Source: JBFHDX01 sp041584475
GTDB taxonomy: Bacteria; Pseudomonadota; Alphaproteobacteria; UBA8366; JADFVY01
Reading direction: 5' to 3'
DNA length: 64,000 nucleotides
Assembly (NCBI GenBank): GCA_041584475.1
Contig: JBFHDX010000003.1
Span: 19,270-83,269, forward strand
Part shown: one piece after another, positions 54,544-63,294 of the stretch
Position numbering within the stretch: position 1 is the stretch's first letter
Layout of the letters: every line of letters starts with the position of its first letter
Notes under the pieces: model-generated
What the model was told of the DNA's origin: nothing
The model's database searches: none
What the model saw: the letters and a program-made list of their open reading frames with translations, nothing else
Position numbers and translations under genes: made by a program

Positions 54544-55410
54544 TCAGCCTGCCGGCTCGAACGCGAGGGCAACGCCACAGGCTTCCCCGGGCGTCACGAC
54601 GAACCGCCGCGCGCCGTCGCGCACGAAACCGATCCCGGCCGCCTCGAGACAGGCTGCGGCGGCCTGCAGCGACTCCACGCGCACCGTCAGGCCGACGATC
54701 GTACCGGCCCGCTGCAGCGGTATCGCCACCTGCGGATACAGGCGAGGCAATGCGGCCGGTCGCGCGAAGTCGAGCCGCGCCGTGCCGGTCTCGACCGAGA
54801 CATGCCCCGCCGCCGCGGTCACGGCCGGTCGGCCGAACAGCCGCGCCCACCCGGCCGCAAGGGCCGGCGGGTCGGAGGCGAGGATCGTGTAGGAAGCGAC
54901 GGCAACGGCGGTGTTGCGGTGCCGAAGCCATGCCGATTGCCACACCAGATCCGGCGTCTTGTGCTCGCAGATGAAGCCGGCCAGTCCCGGCATCGCCTCG
55001 GGCAACGGATGGATGAGGCGAAACGCGGGCGTCAGCGTCCCGCCCGGCAGCTCGATTTCCCGCGCCAGGTCCTGGATGGGGCCGGCGACGAGGCCGGCTT
55101 CGGCAAGGAACGCGTGCGTCCGCTCCGCGTCGTCGCTGCGCAGCGCCAGTTTGAGCAGACCCTCGCCGCGCTGTTCCAGGATTTCCGAGAGACCCGCACT
55201 ATAGCCTGCGGAATCGAGCACGCCGAGCAACTCGATGTAATCGTGCGCGAACATGATGCAGTAGTTCGCCGTGGCCCAGCCGATGTGGCGGCCGCGCGGC
55301 GTAATAGTGAACCCGAACGCCGCGAATCGCCTGCGCGCGGCCTCGAGATCTCCGACGCCGACGACGCCGTGGTCAACTCCCGCGATGGCGTGGGTTGCGG
55401 ACACGGGCAC
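54544..55410 (-). CDS. VOC/glyoxalase-like domain protein
   Basis: This 288-residue protein is of the vicinal-oxygen-chelate superfamily (Glyoxalase_3-like). The first repeat (about 8-130) begins AIAGVDHGVVGVGDLEAARR with a His that could be a metal ligand. IGWATANYCIMFAHDYIELLG is the second strand pair. The C-terminal half is weaker. The start codon is GTG at 55410, 8 bp after the mtnP stop, so the two genes may be co-transcribed. Substrate and activity are unknown. Confidence 0.78.
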   Translation of the reverse strand: MPVSATHAIAGVDHGVVGVGDLEAARRRFAAFGFTITPRGRHIGWATANYCIMFAHDYIELLGVLDSAGYSAGLSEILEQRGEGLLKLALRSDDAERTHAFLAEAGLVAGPIQDLAREIELPGGTLTPAFRLIHPLPEAMPGLAGFICEHKTPDLVWQSAWLRHRNTAVAVASYTILASDPPALAAGWARLFGRPAVTAAAGHVSVETGTARLDFARPAALPRLYPQVAIPLQRAGTIVGLTVRVESLQAAAACLEAAGIGFVRDGARRFVVTPGEACGVALAFEPAG

Positions 55411-55418
55411 GAGGCGGA

Positions 55419-56306
55419 TCAGCGCCCGAGCACGCGCCCCGCGACCGCTGCAAGACGCTCCAGCACCGCGGGGTCGCGCCGGTCCTCGGCCGTGATCAGC
55501 GCCGCATCGAGCGCCGTGTGGCAGTTCGCATGACAGCGCTCGGAACGGCCCGACAGCAGGGGAGCGACCTCGCGCACCAGCGATCGGGCCTTTTCCGCGT
55601 TGTCGAGGAGCACCTTGATGACCGCGTCGACCGTGACGTCGTCATGGTGGGGATGCCAGCAGTCATAGTCCGTGACCATGGCGATGGTCGCGTAGCAGAT
55701 CTCGGCCTCGCGGGCGAGCTTGGCCTCCGGCATGTTGGTCATGCCGATGACGTCGCATCCCCAGCTGCGGTAAAGCTCCGACTCCGCCCGCGTCGAGAAC
55801 TGCGGCCCCTCCATCACCAGATAGGTGCCGCCGACGACGATCGGAATGCCGAGCCGGCGCGCCGCCGCTTCGATATGCCCGCCGAGCCGCCGGCAGACGG
55901 GATCCGCCATCGAGACGTGCCCCACCATGCCGGTCTCGAAGAACGACTTGGTCCGCGCGAAGGTTCGGTCGATGAACTGGTCGGCAATGACGAAGGTTCC
56001 CGGGTCCAGCTCCTCCCTCAGCGAGCCGACCGCGGACAGCGACAGGATCTCGGTCACGCCGCTGCGCTTGAGCGCGTCGATATTGGCCCGGAAGTTGATC
56101 CCGCCGGGTGCGATCCGGTGGCCGCGACCGTGACGCGGCAGGAACACGAGCTGCTGACGGCCGAGGCGGGCGAACATCAGCTCGTCGGACGGCGCGCCGT
56201 AGGGGCTATCGACGGACCGCCACGCGACGTCCTCGAGCCCGTCAATGTCGTATAGTCCGCTGCCGCCGATGATCCCGATGACCGGCGGCGTTCCCGGCTC
56301 AGCCAT
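55419..56306 (-). CDS. mtnP: S-methyl-5'-thioadenosine phosphorylase
   Basis: MtnP cleaves methylthioadenosine to adenine and methylthioribose 1-phosphate in methionine salvage. The 295-residue protein has the family segments IGIIGGSGLYDIDGLEDV, FLPRHGRGHRI (phosphate site), and the purine nucleoside phosphorylase family motif YLVMEGPQFSTRAES. MTNMPEAKLAREAEICYA is followed by a substrate-specificity Asp pair in VTDYDCW. The start at 56306 follows GGAGGCAAGGGCA. No other methionine-salvage genes are adjacent. Confidence 0.95.
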   Translation of the reverse strand: MAEPGTPPVIGIIGGSGLYDIDGLEDVAWRSVDSPYGAPSDELMFARLGRQQLVFLPRHGRGHRIAPGGINFRANIDALKRSGVTEILSLSAVGSLREELDPGTFVIADQFIDRTFARTKSFFETGMVGHVSMADPVCRRLGGHIEAAARRLGIPIVVGGTYLVMEGPQFSTRAESELYRSWGCDVIGMTNMPEAKLAREAEICYATIAMVTDYDCWHPHHDDVTVDAVIKVLLDNAEKARSLVREVAPLLSGRSERCHANCHTALDAALITAEDRRDPAVLERLAAVAGRVLGR

Positions 56307-56429
56307 TGCCCTTGCCTCCCTGCTCGCTGGGCACACTCCGCCGGAGTATCGGCCGCGGCGCAGGCGCGATCAACCGGCTACGTCGTGCGCCGCCCGGTGT
56401 GCGGAATCGCGCGACCGGACGGGCGGCGG

Positions 56430-57203
56430 TCAGTGCTTCTTGACGTCGGCCCAGACCCGTCGCTTGAGCGCGACGAGCATGATCGTGAACAGCCCGAGGA
56501 AGGCCAGGACCTTGATGCCGAGCGATTTGCGCTCCTCGAGTTCGGGCTCCGCGGCCCAGGCGAGGAACGCGGTTACGTCGGCGGCGATCTGCTCCACCGT
56601 CGCCGGCGTTCCGTCCGCATATTCGACCGCATCCGGGAACAGCGGCTGCGGCATGGCGATCTGCTTGCCCGGGAAGTACTTGTTGTAGTTCATGCCCGCC
56701 ATCGGCTCGAAGCCCTCGGGCGGCTCCTCATAGCCAATCAGCAGGGCGTAGACGTAGTCCGCGCCGCCCTTGCGCGCCTTCGTCATCACCGAAAGATCGG
56801 GCGGATAGGCGCCGTTGTTCGCCGCGCGCGCGGCCTGCTCGTTGGGATAGGGCGACACGAAACGGTCGGACGGGATGGCCTCGCGCATGTACATCTCGCC
56901 GTTCTCGTCGGGTCCGTCCTGCACCTCGAAGTTGGCGGCGTAGGCCTTGACCTCCTCCTCGTCGTAGCCGAGGGCCTGGAGGTTGCGGTAGGCGACGAGG
57001 CGCAGGCCGTGACAGGCGAGGCAGATCTCGGTAAATCCCTGCAGGCCGCGCTGCAGCTGTGCCCGGTCGAAGGTGCCCAGCGGACCCTCCCAGGACCAGT
57101 CCATGTCGGGCAACTCGATGTCCTCGACCGCCGACCGGGCGGTGCCCGCTGCGGTGACGATCGCGATGGCGGCGACGATGAGGATCCGCGTCGTACGCAT
57201 CAT
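56430..57203 (-). CDS. petC: Cytochrome c1 of the bc1 complex
   Basis: Cytochrome c1 is the membrane-anchored c-type haem subunit that passes electrons from the Rieske protein to soluble cytochrome c. The 257-residue protein has a Sec signal (1 to about 24, ending TARS-A), the haem-binding CLACH motif (61-65), the axial Met region PMAGMNYNKYFPGKQIAMPQ, and a C-terminal membrane anchor (GIKVLAFLGLFTIMLVAL). Its start overlaps the cytochrome b stop (ATGA). It is the last gene of petABC. Confidence 0.97.
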   Translation of the reverse strand: MMRTTRILIVAAIAIVTAAGTARSAVEDIELPDMDWSWEGPLGTFDRAQLQRGLQGFTEICLACHGLRLVAYRNLQALGYDEEEVKAYAANFEVQDGPDENGEMYMREAIPSDRFVSPYPNEQAARAANNGAYPPDLSVMTKARKGGADYVYALLIGYEEPPEGFEPMAGMNYNKYFPGKQIAMPQPLFPDAVEYADGTPATVEQIAADVTAFLAWAAEPELEERKSLGIKVLAFLGLFTIMLVALKRRVWADVKKH

Positions 57204-58480
57204 GCCTTCTCCATCTGGCTTGCGGCACCCTTGAGCACGGGTTCGCTGATGCTGGCCGGCAGCGGCAACGGCCGCTCGAACTTTCCGAGGAGCGGCATCA
57301 GAATGAGGAAGTGGGCGAAGTAATAGGCGGTGGCGAGCCGCCCGATGGCGATGAACTTTCCTTCCGGCGGGTTCGCGCCGACCCAGCCGAGCACGATGCA
57401 GTCGACGACCAGGATCCAGAAGAACCACTTGTAGATCGGCCGGTAGCGCGCGCTGCGCACCTTCGACGTGTCGAGCCACGGCACCAGCAGCAGGACCAGG
57501 ATCGACCCGAACATCGCGATGACGCCCGCCAGCTTGGCGTCGACGAGCACGAATCCGATCCATGAACCGATGAAATTGTCGGGGACCGCCCGCAGGATCG
57601 CGTAGTAGGGCAGGAAATACCATTCGGGTACGATATGCGGCGGCGTGTTTAGGGGGTCGGCCTTGATGTAGTTGTCGGGCTCGCCGAACATGTTCGGAGC
57701 GAAGAAGACGACGGCGGCGAAGAAGATCAGGAAGACGCCGAGTCCCACCGAATCCTTCGTCGTGAAGTAGGGATGGAAGGTGACCGTGTCGCGCGGCGAC
57801 TGCACCTCGACGCCCGTCGGATTGTTCGAGCCGGTAATGTGGACGGCGACGACGTGCAGTCCGACCACGGCGAAGATCAGGAACGGGAACAGGTAGTGCA
57901 GCGCATAGAACCGGTTCAGCGTCGGGTTGTCGACGGCGAAACCACCCCACAGCCAGGTGACGATCGCGTCGCCGATCCAGGGGATCGCCGAGAACAGGTT
58001 GGTGATGACCGTCGCGGCCCAGAAGCTCATCTGGCCCCACGGCAGCACGTAGCCCATGAAGGCGGTCGCCATCATCAGCAGCAGGATGATCACGCCGAGC
58101 ATCCACAGCAGCTCGCGGGGCGCCTTGTAGGAACCGTAGTAGAGACCGCGGAAAACGTGGATATAGACGACGATGAAGAACATCGACCCGCCATTCATGT
58201 GCAGGTAGCGCAGCAGCCAGCCGTAATTGACGTCGCGCATGATCCGCTCGACGCTTTCGAACGCGAAATCCACGTGCGCCGTGTACTGCATCGCCAGCAT
58301 GACGCCCGTCACGATCATCACGACGAGGACGATCGAGGCCAGCGCGCCGAAGCTCCACAGGTAGTTCAGGTTCTTCGGCATCGGGAAGCGGTTGTACTCG
58401 TGGTCCATGTAGGTGAACACGGGCAGGCGCTCGTCCACCCAGCGGACCAACGGGTTCTTGAATTCTGTCCTGGTTGCCAT
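57200..58480 (-). CDS. petB: Cytochrome b of the bc1 complex
   Basis: Cytochrome b carries the two b haems and both quinone sites of the bc1 complex. The 426-residue protein has eight or nine hydrophobic helices, paired haem-ligand His residues (LRYLHMNGGSMFF/YIHVFRG; FYALHYLFPF/LHVVAVHITG) and the Qo-site PEWYFLPYYAILR motif. It lies 11 bp after petA and overlaps petC by 4 bp. Its length and motifs are normal. Confidence 0.98.
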   Translation of the reverse strand: MATRTEFKNPLVRWVDERLPVFTYMDHEYNRFPMPKNLNYLWSFGALASIVLVVMIVTGVMLAMQYTAHVDFAFESVERIMRDVNYGWLLRYLHMNGGSMFFIVVYIHVFRGLYYGSYKAPRELLWMLGVIILLLMMATAFMGYVLPWGQMSFWAATVITNLFSAIPWIGDAIVTWLWGGFAVDNPTLNRFYALHYLFPFLIFAVVGLHVVAVHITGSNNPTGVEVQSPRDTVTFHPYFTTKDSVGLGVFLIFFAAVVFFAPNMFGEPDNYIKADPLNTPPHIVPEWYFLPYYAILRAVPDNFIGSWIGFVLVDAKLAGVIAMFGSILVLLLVPWLDTSKVRSARYRPIYKWFFWILVVDCIVLGWVGANPPEGKFIAIGRLATAYYFAHFLILMPLLGKFERPLPLPASISEPVLKGAASQMEKA

Positions 58481-58491
58481 GATCCCGCCCC

Positions 58492-59052
58492 TTATCCGAT
58501 GCGGATCGCGCTGTCGTCGAGGAACGTGTACTGCGGTACCGGCAGGTTCCTCGGCGCCGGCCCGAGCCTGATCCGCCCCGACAGGTCGTAATGGGAGCCG
58601 TGGCAGGGACAGAACCAGCCACCGTAATCGCCCTTCGGGTCACTCGGCTTCTGACCCAGCGGAATGCAACCGAGATGCGTGCAGACGCCGACCATGACGA
58701 GCCATTCGGGCTTCTGGACGCGCTCGGCGTCGGTCTGCGGGTCCTTGAGGTCGGCCGCGTCGTCGGCACGCGCCTCGGCGATCTCCGCCTCCGTGCGTCG
58801 GCGAATGAAGACGGGCTTGCCGCGCCATTTTATGGTGATGCTTTGCCCGACCTCGATCGCGCTCAGATCGACCTCGACCGTCGCCAGCGCGAGAACGTCG
58901 GCGGCCGGGTTCATGCTGTCGATGATCGGCCACGCGAACAGTGCGGTCCCGGCGGCGCCGACCACGATCGTGGCGAGGGATAGGTCGAGGAAATCCCGCC
59001 GCGTCGGGCCGTCGTCCTCGTGCCCCTCCGGCGTCTGAGCCTTATCCGCCAT
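58492..59052 (-). CDS. petA: Rieske iron-sulfur subunit of the bc1 complex
   Basis: This is the 2Fe-2S subunit that takes electrons from ubiquinol at the Qo site. The 186-residue protein has a twin-arginine signal anchor (TRRDFLDL near 17, then hydrophobic to about 44). Cluster ligands are in CTHLGC (124-129) and CPCHGS (148-153), and the typical DYGGWFCPCHGSHYDLSGRI region is present. It is the first gene of petABC, divergent from trmL. Confidence 0.97.
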   Translation of the reverse strand: MADKAQTPEGHEDDGPTRRDFLDLSLATIVVGAAGTALFAWPIIDSMNPAADVLALATVEVDLSAIEVGQSITIKWRGKPVFIRRRTEAEIAEARADDAADLKDPQTDAERVQKPEWLVMVGVCTHLGCIPLGQKPSDPKGDYGGWFCPCHGSHYDLSGRIRLGPAPRNLPVPQYTFLDDSAIRIG

Positions 59053-59156
59053 GCTTCAATCCCCGTCAGACAGTGTCGGACCCTTTGACAACAGGGTCGA
59101 ATTGAGAAAGCCGATTGAACCGCGGGACGCGCTATGTCCGCCCGCGCCGCGCTCCC

Positions 59157-59162
59157 TATAAT
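59157..59162 (+). promoter_or_regulatory. Consensus -10 TATAAT upstream of trmL-hemF
   Basis: A perfect TATAAT lies 66 bp upstream of the trmL ATG in the 176-bp gap shared with the divergent petABC operon. No good -35 lies 16-18 bp upstream, so an activator-dependent promoter is possible. Confidence 0.45.
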
Positions 59163-59228
59163 GCAATTTGATTCGGAAAGCAAAGCCCCGCGCCGGCGGT
59201 TCAGGCAAAAAAACGGGAAACTGCGACG

Positions 59229-59726
59229 ATGCGTCTCGCCCTGTACCAGCCCGACATTCCGCAGAATGCCGGAGCCCTGCTGCGACTTGCCGCCTGTCTT
59301 GACGTCGGCGTCGACGTCATCGAACCGTGCGGCTTCGTCTGGTCGGACCGGCACCTTCGGCGCGCGGGCATGGACTATATCGACCGTGTCGACCTCGCGC
59401 GCCACCGGTCGTGGGCGGCGTACGCCGATGCCCGACGGTCGACGGCGGGCCGCCTCGTCCTGTTGACGACGGCCGCCGCGATCACGCATATCGGCTTCGC
59501 GTTTCGCGCCGACGATACGCTGATGGTCGGCCGCGAAAGCGCCGGCGCCCCGGCGGCGGTCCATGAGGCGGCGGATGCCCGCATCCGGGTGCCGATGGCG
59601 GCGGGCAGGCGCTCGTTGAACGTCGCAATGGCGGCGGCAATCGTGTTGGGTGAAGCACTGCGGCAGACGGCGTCGTATCCGGGCGAGCCTGACGATGTCG
59701 GAGACAGGAACGATGGATCCCACTGA
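59229..59726 (+). CDS. trmL: tRNA (cytidine/uridine-34 2'-O)-methyltransferase TrmL
   Basis: TrmL methylates the ribose of the wobble nucleotide in some leucine tRNAs. The 165-residue SPOUT-fold protein begins MRLALYQPDIPQNAGALLRL, which is diagnostic. It shows FVWSDRHLRRAGMDYIDRVD and then the knot region LMVGRESAGAP and IRVPMAAGRRSLNVAMAAAI. Its end overlaps hemF by 14 bp. Adjacency of petABC, trmL and hemF is common in alphaproteobacteria. Confidence 0.94.
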   Translation: MRLALYQPDIPQNAGALLRLAACLDVGVDVIEPCGFVWSDRHLRRAGMDYIDRVDLARHRSWAAYADARRSTAGRLVLLTTAAAITHIGFAFRADDTLMVGRESAGAPAAVHEAADARIRVPMAAGRRSLNVAMAAAIVLGEALRQTASYPGEPDDVGDRNDGSH

Positions 59727-60573
59727 ACAGCAGAAGCAGCGTGCCCGCGCCTGGTTCGAAGAGTTGCGCGACCGGATCTGCGCCGCCTTCGAGTCGCTCG
59801 AGGATGAACTGAGCGGAACGCTGTCGGACCTCCCCGCCGGCCGCTTCGAGCGGATCGCCTGGCAACGTCCCGATTCGTCGGGTGATGGCGGCGGCGGCGT
59901 GATGTCGGTGATGCGCGGACGCCTATTCGAGAAGGTCGGCGTCAACGTCTCGACCGTCTACGGCACTTTCTCCGAGGAGTTCCGCCGGCAGATCCCGGGC
60001 GCCGACAAGAGCGGCCGGTTCTGGGCCAGCGGCATTTCGCTTGTGGCACACATGCGCTCACCGCTGGTTCCCGCCGTGCACATGAACACGCGCCATATCG
60101 TGACGTCGAAGCGCTGGTTCGGCGGCGGCGCCGACCTGACCCCGATCTACCCGGACGACGATGACACGCGCGCGTTTCATGCCGCGCTCAAGGCGGCGTG
60201 CGACGCCCATGGACACGACTATTACGAGCGCTTCAAGCAGTGGTGCGACGAATATTTCTATCTCAAGCATCGCGGCGAGCCGCGCGGGGTCGGAGGAATT
60301 TTCTACGATTACCTCGACAGCGGTGCGTGGGACGATGATTTCGCCTTCACGCGCGCCGTCGGCTGCGCCTTTCTGGACGTCTATCCGCGCATCGTGCGGC
60401 GTCACATGAACGAGCCGTGGACCGACGAGCAGCGCGACTACCAGCTGGTCCGGCGCGGACGCTACGTCGAATACAACCTGCTCTACGATCGCGGCACCAA
60501 ATTCGGCTTGATGACCGGCGGCAACGTCGAGGCGATTCTGATGTCCCTGCCGCCCGAAGTCCGTTGGCCCTGA
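59713..60573 (+). CDS. hemF: Oxygen-dependent coproporphyrinogen-III oxidase
   Basis: HemF uses oxygen to decarboxylate coproporphyrinogen III in haem synthesis. The 286-residue protein carries the signature region KRWFGGGADLTPIYPDDDDT, KQWCDEYFYLKHRGEPRGVG and the C-terminal RGTKFGLMTGGNVEAILMSL. I prefer the ATG at 59713 because GGAGACAGGAA precedes it; an ATG six codons earlier (59695) is possible. The haem supply function fits its place beside the cytochrome bc1 genes and indicates aerobic growth. Confidence 0.96.
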   Translation: MDPTEQQKQRARAWFEELRDRICAAFESLEDELSGTLSDLPAGRFERIAWQRPDSSGDGGGGVMSVMRGRLFEKVGVNVSTVYGTFSEEFRRQIPGADKSGRFWASGISLVAHMRSPLVPAVHMNTRHIVTSKRWFGGGADLTPIYPDDDDTRAFHAALKAACDAHGHDYYERFKQWCDEYFYLKHRGEPRGVGGIFYDYLDSGAWDDDFAFTRAVGCAFLDVYPRIVRRHMNEPWTDEQRDYQLVRRGRYVEYNLLYDRGTKFGLMTGGNVEAILMSLPPEVRWP

Positions 60574-60613
60574 CGGACGATTTGACCTAATCTGTTCGCA
60601 TCGTCATGGATTC

Positions 60614-61126
60614 GTGAACAGGGGCGTGTACGTGCAAGTTCGAGTGGCCTGGCCCGGGTGGTTGCGTGTCGTCTTCGCGGTGGTTGCGCTGGTGGCGATC
60701 CCGCTTGCCGCGCATGCCGACGAAATGCCGCCGACTTCGCTGCAGGGCAGGTTCCGTGGCAACCTGACCGCGCAGGACGGCACGTCCGGGGGCGACTTCT
60801 CGGTGACCATCGACATCCGCGAGGACCGATTTTCGGTCCGCTGGCCGCCGCGTATCGCCGTTACTTTCGAAGCCACGGATCGGGCCGGCGTGTTCCGGCC
60901 GACGGACAGGACCAATCCGTTGACGGGGTCCGCAAGCTACTGGGCACGGCTCGACGGTGTGCGGCTCGTCGTCTACGAATTGCAGATCGACGAGCACGGC
61001 GGTTACGACATCCGCAACTATGCCTACGCGTCGTCCGAGGGCGGCCTCGACCTGGTCATTCACCGTATCCGAAGCGGCGCGGCGCCGGGCGTATCGCGGG
61101 CCCGGCTCGTGCGCCAGGGCGGCTGA
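60614..61126 (+). CDS. Secreted protein of unknown function, first of a tandem pair
   Basis: This 170-residue protein has a signal peptide (hydrophobic residues about 18-33, cleaved near AAHADE). The mature part is predicted rich in beta strands: LQGRFRGNLTAQDGTSGGDF, FSVTIDIREDRFSVRW, SYWARLDGVRLVVYELQIDE, YDIRNYAYASSEGGLDLVIH. It aligns along its length with the next gene, so the two are diverged tandem duplicates. The start codon is GTG at 60614, with other GTG codons at 60626 and 60632 as alternatives. No family is recognised. Confidence 0.7.
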   Translation: MNRGVYVQVRVAWPGWLRVVFAVVALVAIPLAAHADEMPPTSLQGRFRGNLTAQDGTSGGDFSVTIDIREDRFSVRWPPRIAVTFEATDRAGVFRPTDRTNPLTGSASYWARLDGVRLVVYELQIDEHGGYDIRNYAYASSEGGLDLVIHRIRSGAAPGVSRARLVRQGG

Positions 61127-61130
61127 TCCG

Positions 61131-61712
61131 ATGTGGTCTCGGGCGATAACCCTGCCAAGCGCGGTCGTGGCGATGTTCGCGGCGATCGCCCTCGCCGCGC
61201 CGAAGATTTCCGCGGCCGAGGAGAACGCACCGCTCAAGGCGTTCTTCGGCTCCTACGTCGGCACCGCCCAGATCGACGACGAGGAATATCCGCGCGACAT
61301 CATCGTGGCAATCAACCCGGCGCACAAAGGTTTCTCGATCTATACCTCGACGGTCATCCGCAAGGGCCCCGACCGGGCCGTTCCCGGCGTCAAGTGGCGG
61401 GCCGAGACGCAGACATTCGTGCAGTCGGGGTTGCCGCACCTGTACGAGCCGATGCTGCGCGAGAGCATGTTCGTCCGGCGCCGCACGCCGGACCTGCTCG
61501 CCGGCGACACGCTGGCCTGGGCGAGCATACGAGGCCGCTCGCTCGGGGTTTATGCGATCGACGTCCTCGCCGACGGTCATTACGAGTTGCGCGTCTACGA
61601 GCGCACGTTGACCGAGCTCGGCATGGATCTCAAATTCACGCGGTTCAGCGACGGCGTCGTCGTCCGCAGGCTGACCGGCACGCTCGCCCGCACGGCGCCC
61701 GACACGCCCTAG
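61131..61712 (+). CDS. Secreted protein of unknown function, second of a tandem pair
   Basis: This 193-residue protein has a signal peptide (about 1-34, ending PKISAAEE). The mature domain parallels the upstream protein: FFGSYVGTAQIDDEEYPRDI, AINPAHKGFSIYTSTVIRKG, AWASIRGRSLGVYAIDVLAD, YELRVYERTLTELGMDLKFT. It is longer through an insertion around residues 85-125 (WRAETQTFVQSG, SMFVRRRTPDLLAG). It begins 4 bp after the first gene, so the pair is co-transcribed. It is probably periplasmic; no cofactor motif is visible. Confidence 0.75.
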   Translation: MWSRAITLPSAVVAMFAAIALAAPKISAAEENAPLKAFFGSYVGTAQIDDEEYPRDIIVAINPAHKGFSIYTSTVIRKGPDRAVPGVKWRAETQTFVQSGLPHLYEPMLRESMFVRRRTPDLLAGDTLAWASIRGRSLGVYAIDVLADGHYELRVYERTLTELGMDLKFTRFSDGVVVRRLTGTLARTAPDTP

Positions 61713-61726
61713 CGATTCGCCGACGC

Positions 61727-62971
61727 CTAGCGGTCTCCGCCGGACGCCACGATCTCGGCGAGCCTCTCGCGGCACTGCTTGGCGGTCGCCGCGAAATCGC
61801 CCTCGATCCACCACGCTTCGGTGGCGTCCAGCAGCCGGCCGACCTCGGCGCCCTCGGGGACCCCCAGCCGCTTGACGTCGCGGCCGGTTAGCGGGAACCG
61901 CGGCACCTGCCAGCGCTCTGCCAGCTCGTAAAGCTCGCGCCAGCCGCGGTCGGACGCCGGCGCCCCGGCGTCGGCCCAGGCCGCGATGACGGCATCCCGC
62001 CATGCCTCGGGACCGAGCCGGTAGAGCGCGCGCCGTCGCTCCGCCTCGGCGAGATCGCTGGTCACCGCGTATGCCGGTTCGATGATCTGCAGAAGCCGGT
62101 CGCGTTCGCGGTTCGACAGCCGGAGGCCCGATGCGAGACGGCGAGCCCGCTCGGAATCCACAGGCAGCAGCGCGGCCAACCGTCGCAGCGGGTCGCACGC
62201 GCCGATCTCGGTCTCGATCGCGACGAGCCGGTCGAGCCGGTCGACCGCCGTCGCCTGCGAGAGAAAATGGTCGAGCACGCCCTCGTCCCGCATCAGCCTG
62301 ACGACATCCCCCGGCGCCGGCGCCGAAAGCAGTTTCATGAGTTCGACGCGCACGCGCTCCGCGGAAAGACGCGGCAGCAGGTGCGCCATGTCGCGGCAGG
62401 CCGCCAGCGCATCGGCATCCGGCGGTGGCCGGCCGTAATGGGCGTGGAACCGGAAGAAGCGGAGCAGTCTCAGGACATCCTCGCCGATTCGCTGTCGCGC
62501 GTCGCCGACGAAGCGAACGCGGCCGGCCCGCAGATCTTCGATGCCGCCGAACGGATCGTGCAATACGCCATCGGGCTCGAGCGACAGCGCGTTCATGGTG
62601 AAGTCGCGCCGTGCCGCGTCGGCCTCCCAGTTGTCGGTGAAAGCGACGACCGCCCGCCGGCCATCGGTCTCGACATCGTGCCTGAGCGTGGTGATTTCGT
62701 AAGGCTTTCCACCCGAGACGGCGGTCACCGTACCGTGCTCGATTCCCGTTGGGATCACCTTGACGCCCGCCTCGCGCAGCAGCGCCATGACCGTTTCCGG
62801 CGCCGCTGCCGTCGCCAGGTCGATGTCGGCTATCGGACGGCCGAGCACCGCGTCGCGCACACAGCCACCCACGAACCGCGCCGTGACGCCGCCCGCGGCC
62901 AGCGCATCGAGCACCGCCCTGGTGCGCGGTTCCGTCATCCAGGGCTGCGGGTCGATGCGCGGCCGGGTCAT
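61727..62971 (-). CDS. cca: CCA tRNA nucleotidyltransferase / poly(A) polymerase family
   Basis: This 414-residue class II nucleotidyltransferase adds or repairs the CCA end of tRNAs. The catalytic domain shows RFVGGCVRDAVLGRPIADID with the GG and DID carboxylates, the RRDFTMNALSL motif, and IGEDVLRLLRFFRFHA. The poly(A) polymerase subgroup shares these motifs, so the alternative is possible, but the alphaproteobacterial context (DUF6111 and Nudix upstream) favours CCA addition. I chose the ATG at 62971, 20 bp after the DUF6111 stop. Confidence 0.92.
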   Translation of the reverse strand: MTRPRIDPQPWMTEPRTRAVLDALAAGGVTARFVGGCVRDAVLGRPIADIDLATAAAPETVMALLREAGVKVIPTGIEHGTVTAVSGGKPYEITTLRHDVETDGRRAVVAFTDNWEADAARRDFTMNALSLEPDGVLHDPFGGIEDLRAGRVRFVGDARQRIGEDVLRLLRFFRFHAHYGRPPPDADALAACRDMAHLLPRLSAERVRVELMKLLSAPAPGDVVRLMRDEGVLDHFLSQATAVDRLDRLVAIETEIGACDPLRRLAALLPVDSERARRLASGLRLSNRERDRLLQIIEPAYAVTSDLAEAERRRALYRLGPEAWRDAVIAAWADAGAPASDRGWRELYELAERWQVPRFPLTGRDVKRLGVPEGAEVGRLLDATEAWWIEGDFAATAKQCRERLAEIVASGGDR

Positions 62972-62991
62972 CTCGGAGCGGTCCGCACCGG

Positions 62992-63294
62992 TCAGCGCGA
63001 CGGCTCGCCGGAATCCCGGAATTCGCCGGGGACCAGTTTGCCGTCCTCGTAGCGGGCGGGCCGGTAGTCGGCGTCGGTTCGCCTTCCTCCGGCGAGGTCG
63101 ACGGCGAACACCGTGGCAATGGCCAGTACGGCACCGCTGATGACAAGCCAGGCCCAAGGCCATTCCTGCCAAGCGGGCAGGCGTCGTCCGGCGGCCTCGG
63201 CTTCACGGCGCCGCGCCGTGAACCAGGCCCAGACCAGATAGGCGACCAGCGGCATCAGCAGGGGGACGCCGATCATCAGGAGCTTGCGGATCAT
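62992..63294 (-). CDS. DUF6111-type small membrane protein
   Basis: This 100-residue protein has two membrane helices (about 5-25, LMIGVPLLMPLVAYLVWAWF, and about 47-68, WAWLVISGAVLAIATVFAV). The C-terminus is hydrophilic and contains DYRPARYEDGKLVPGEF. Small proteins of this kind sit between the Nudix and cca genes in many alphaproteobacteria. The function is unknown. The start overlaps the Nudix stop (ATGA). Confidence 0.8.
   Translation of the reverse strand: MIRKLLMIGVPLLMPLVAYLVWAWFTARRREAEAAGRRLPAWQEWPWAWLVISGAVLAIATVFAVDLAGGRRTDADYRPARYEDGKLVPGEFRDSGEPSR

Noticed and set aside
57204..58769. Upstream in-frame extension of the cytochrome c1 gene
   Set aside because: It runs through the cytochrome b gene in the wrong frame; the signal peptide and ATGA overlap fix the start at 57203.
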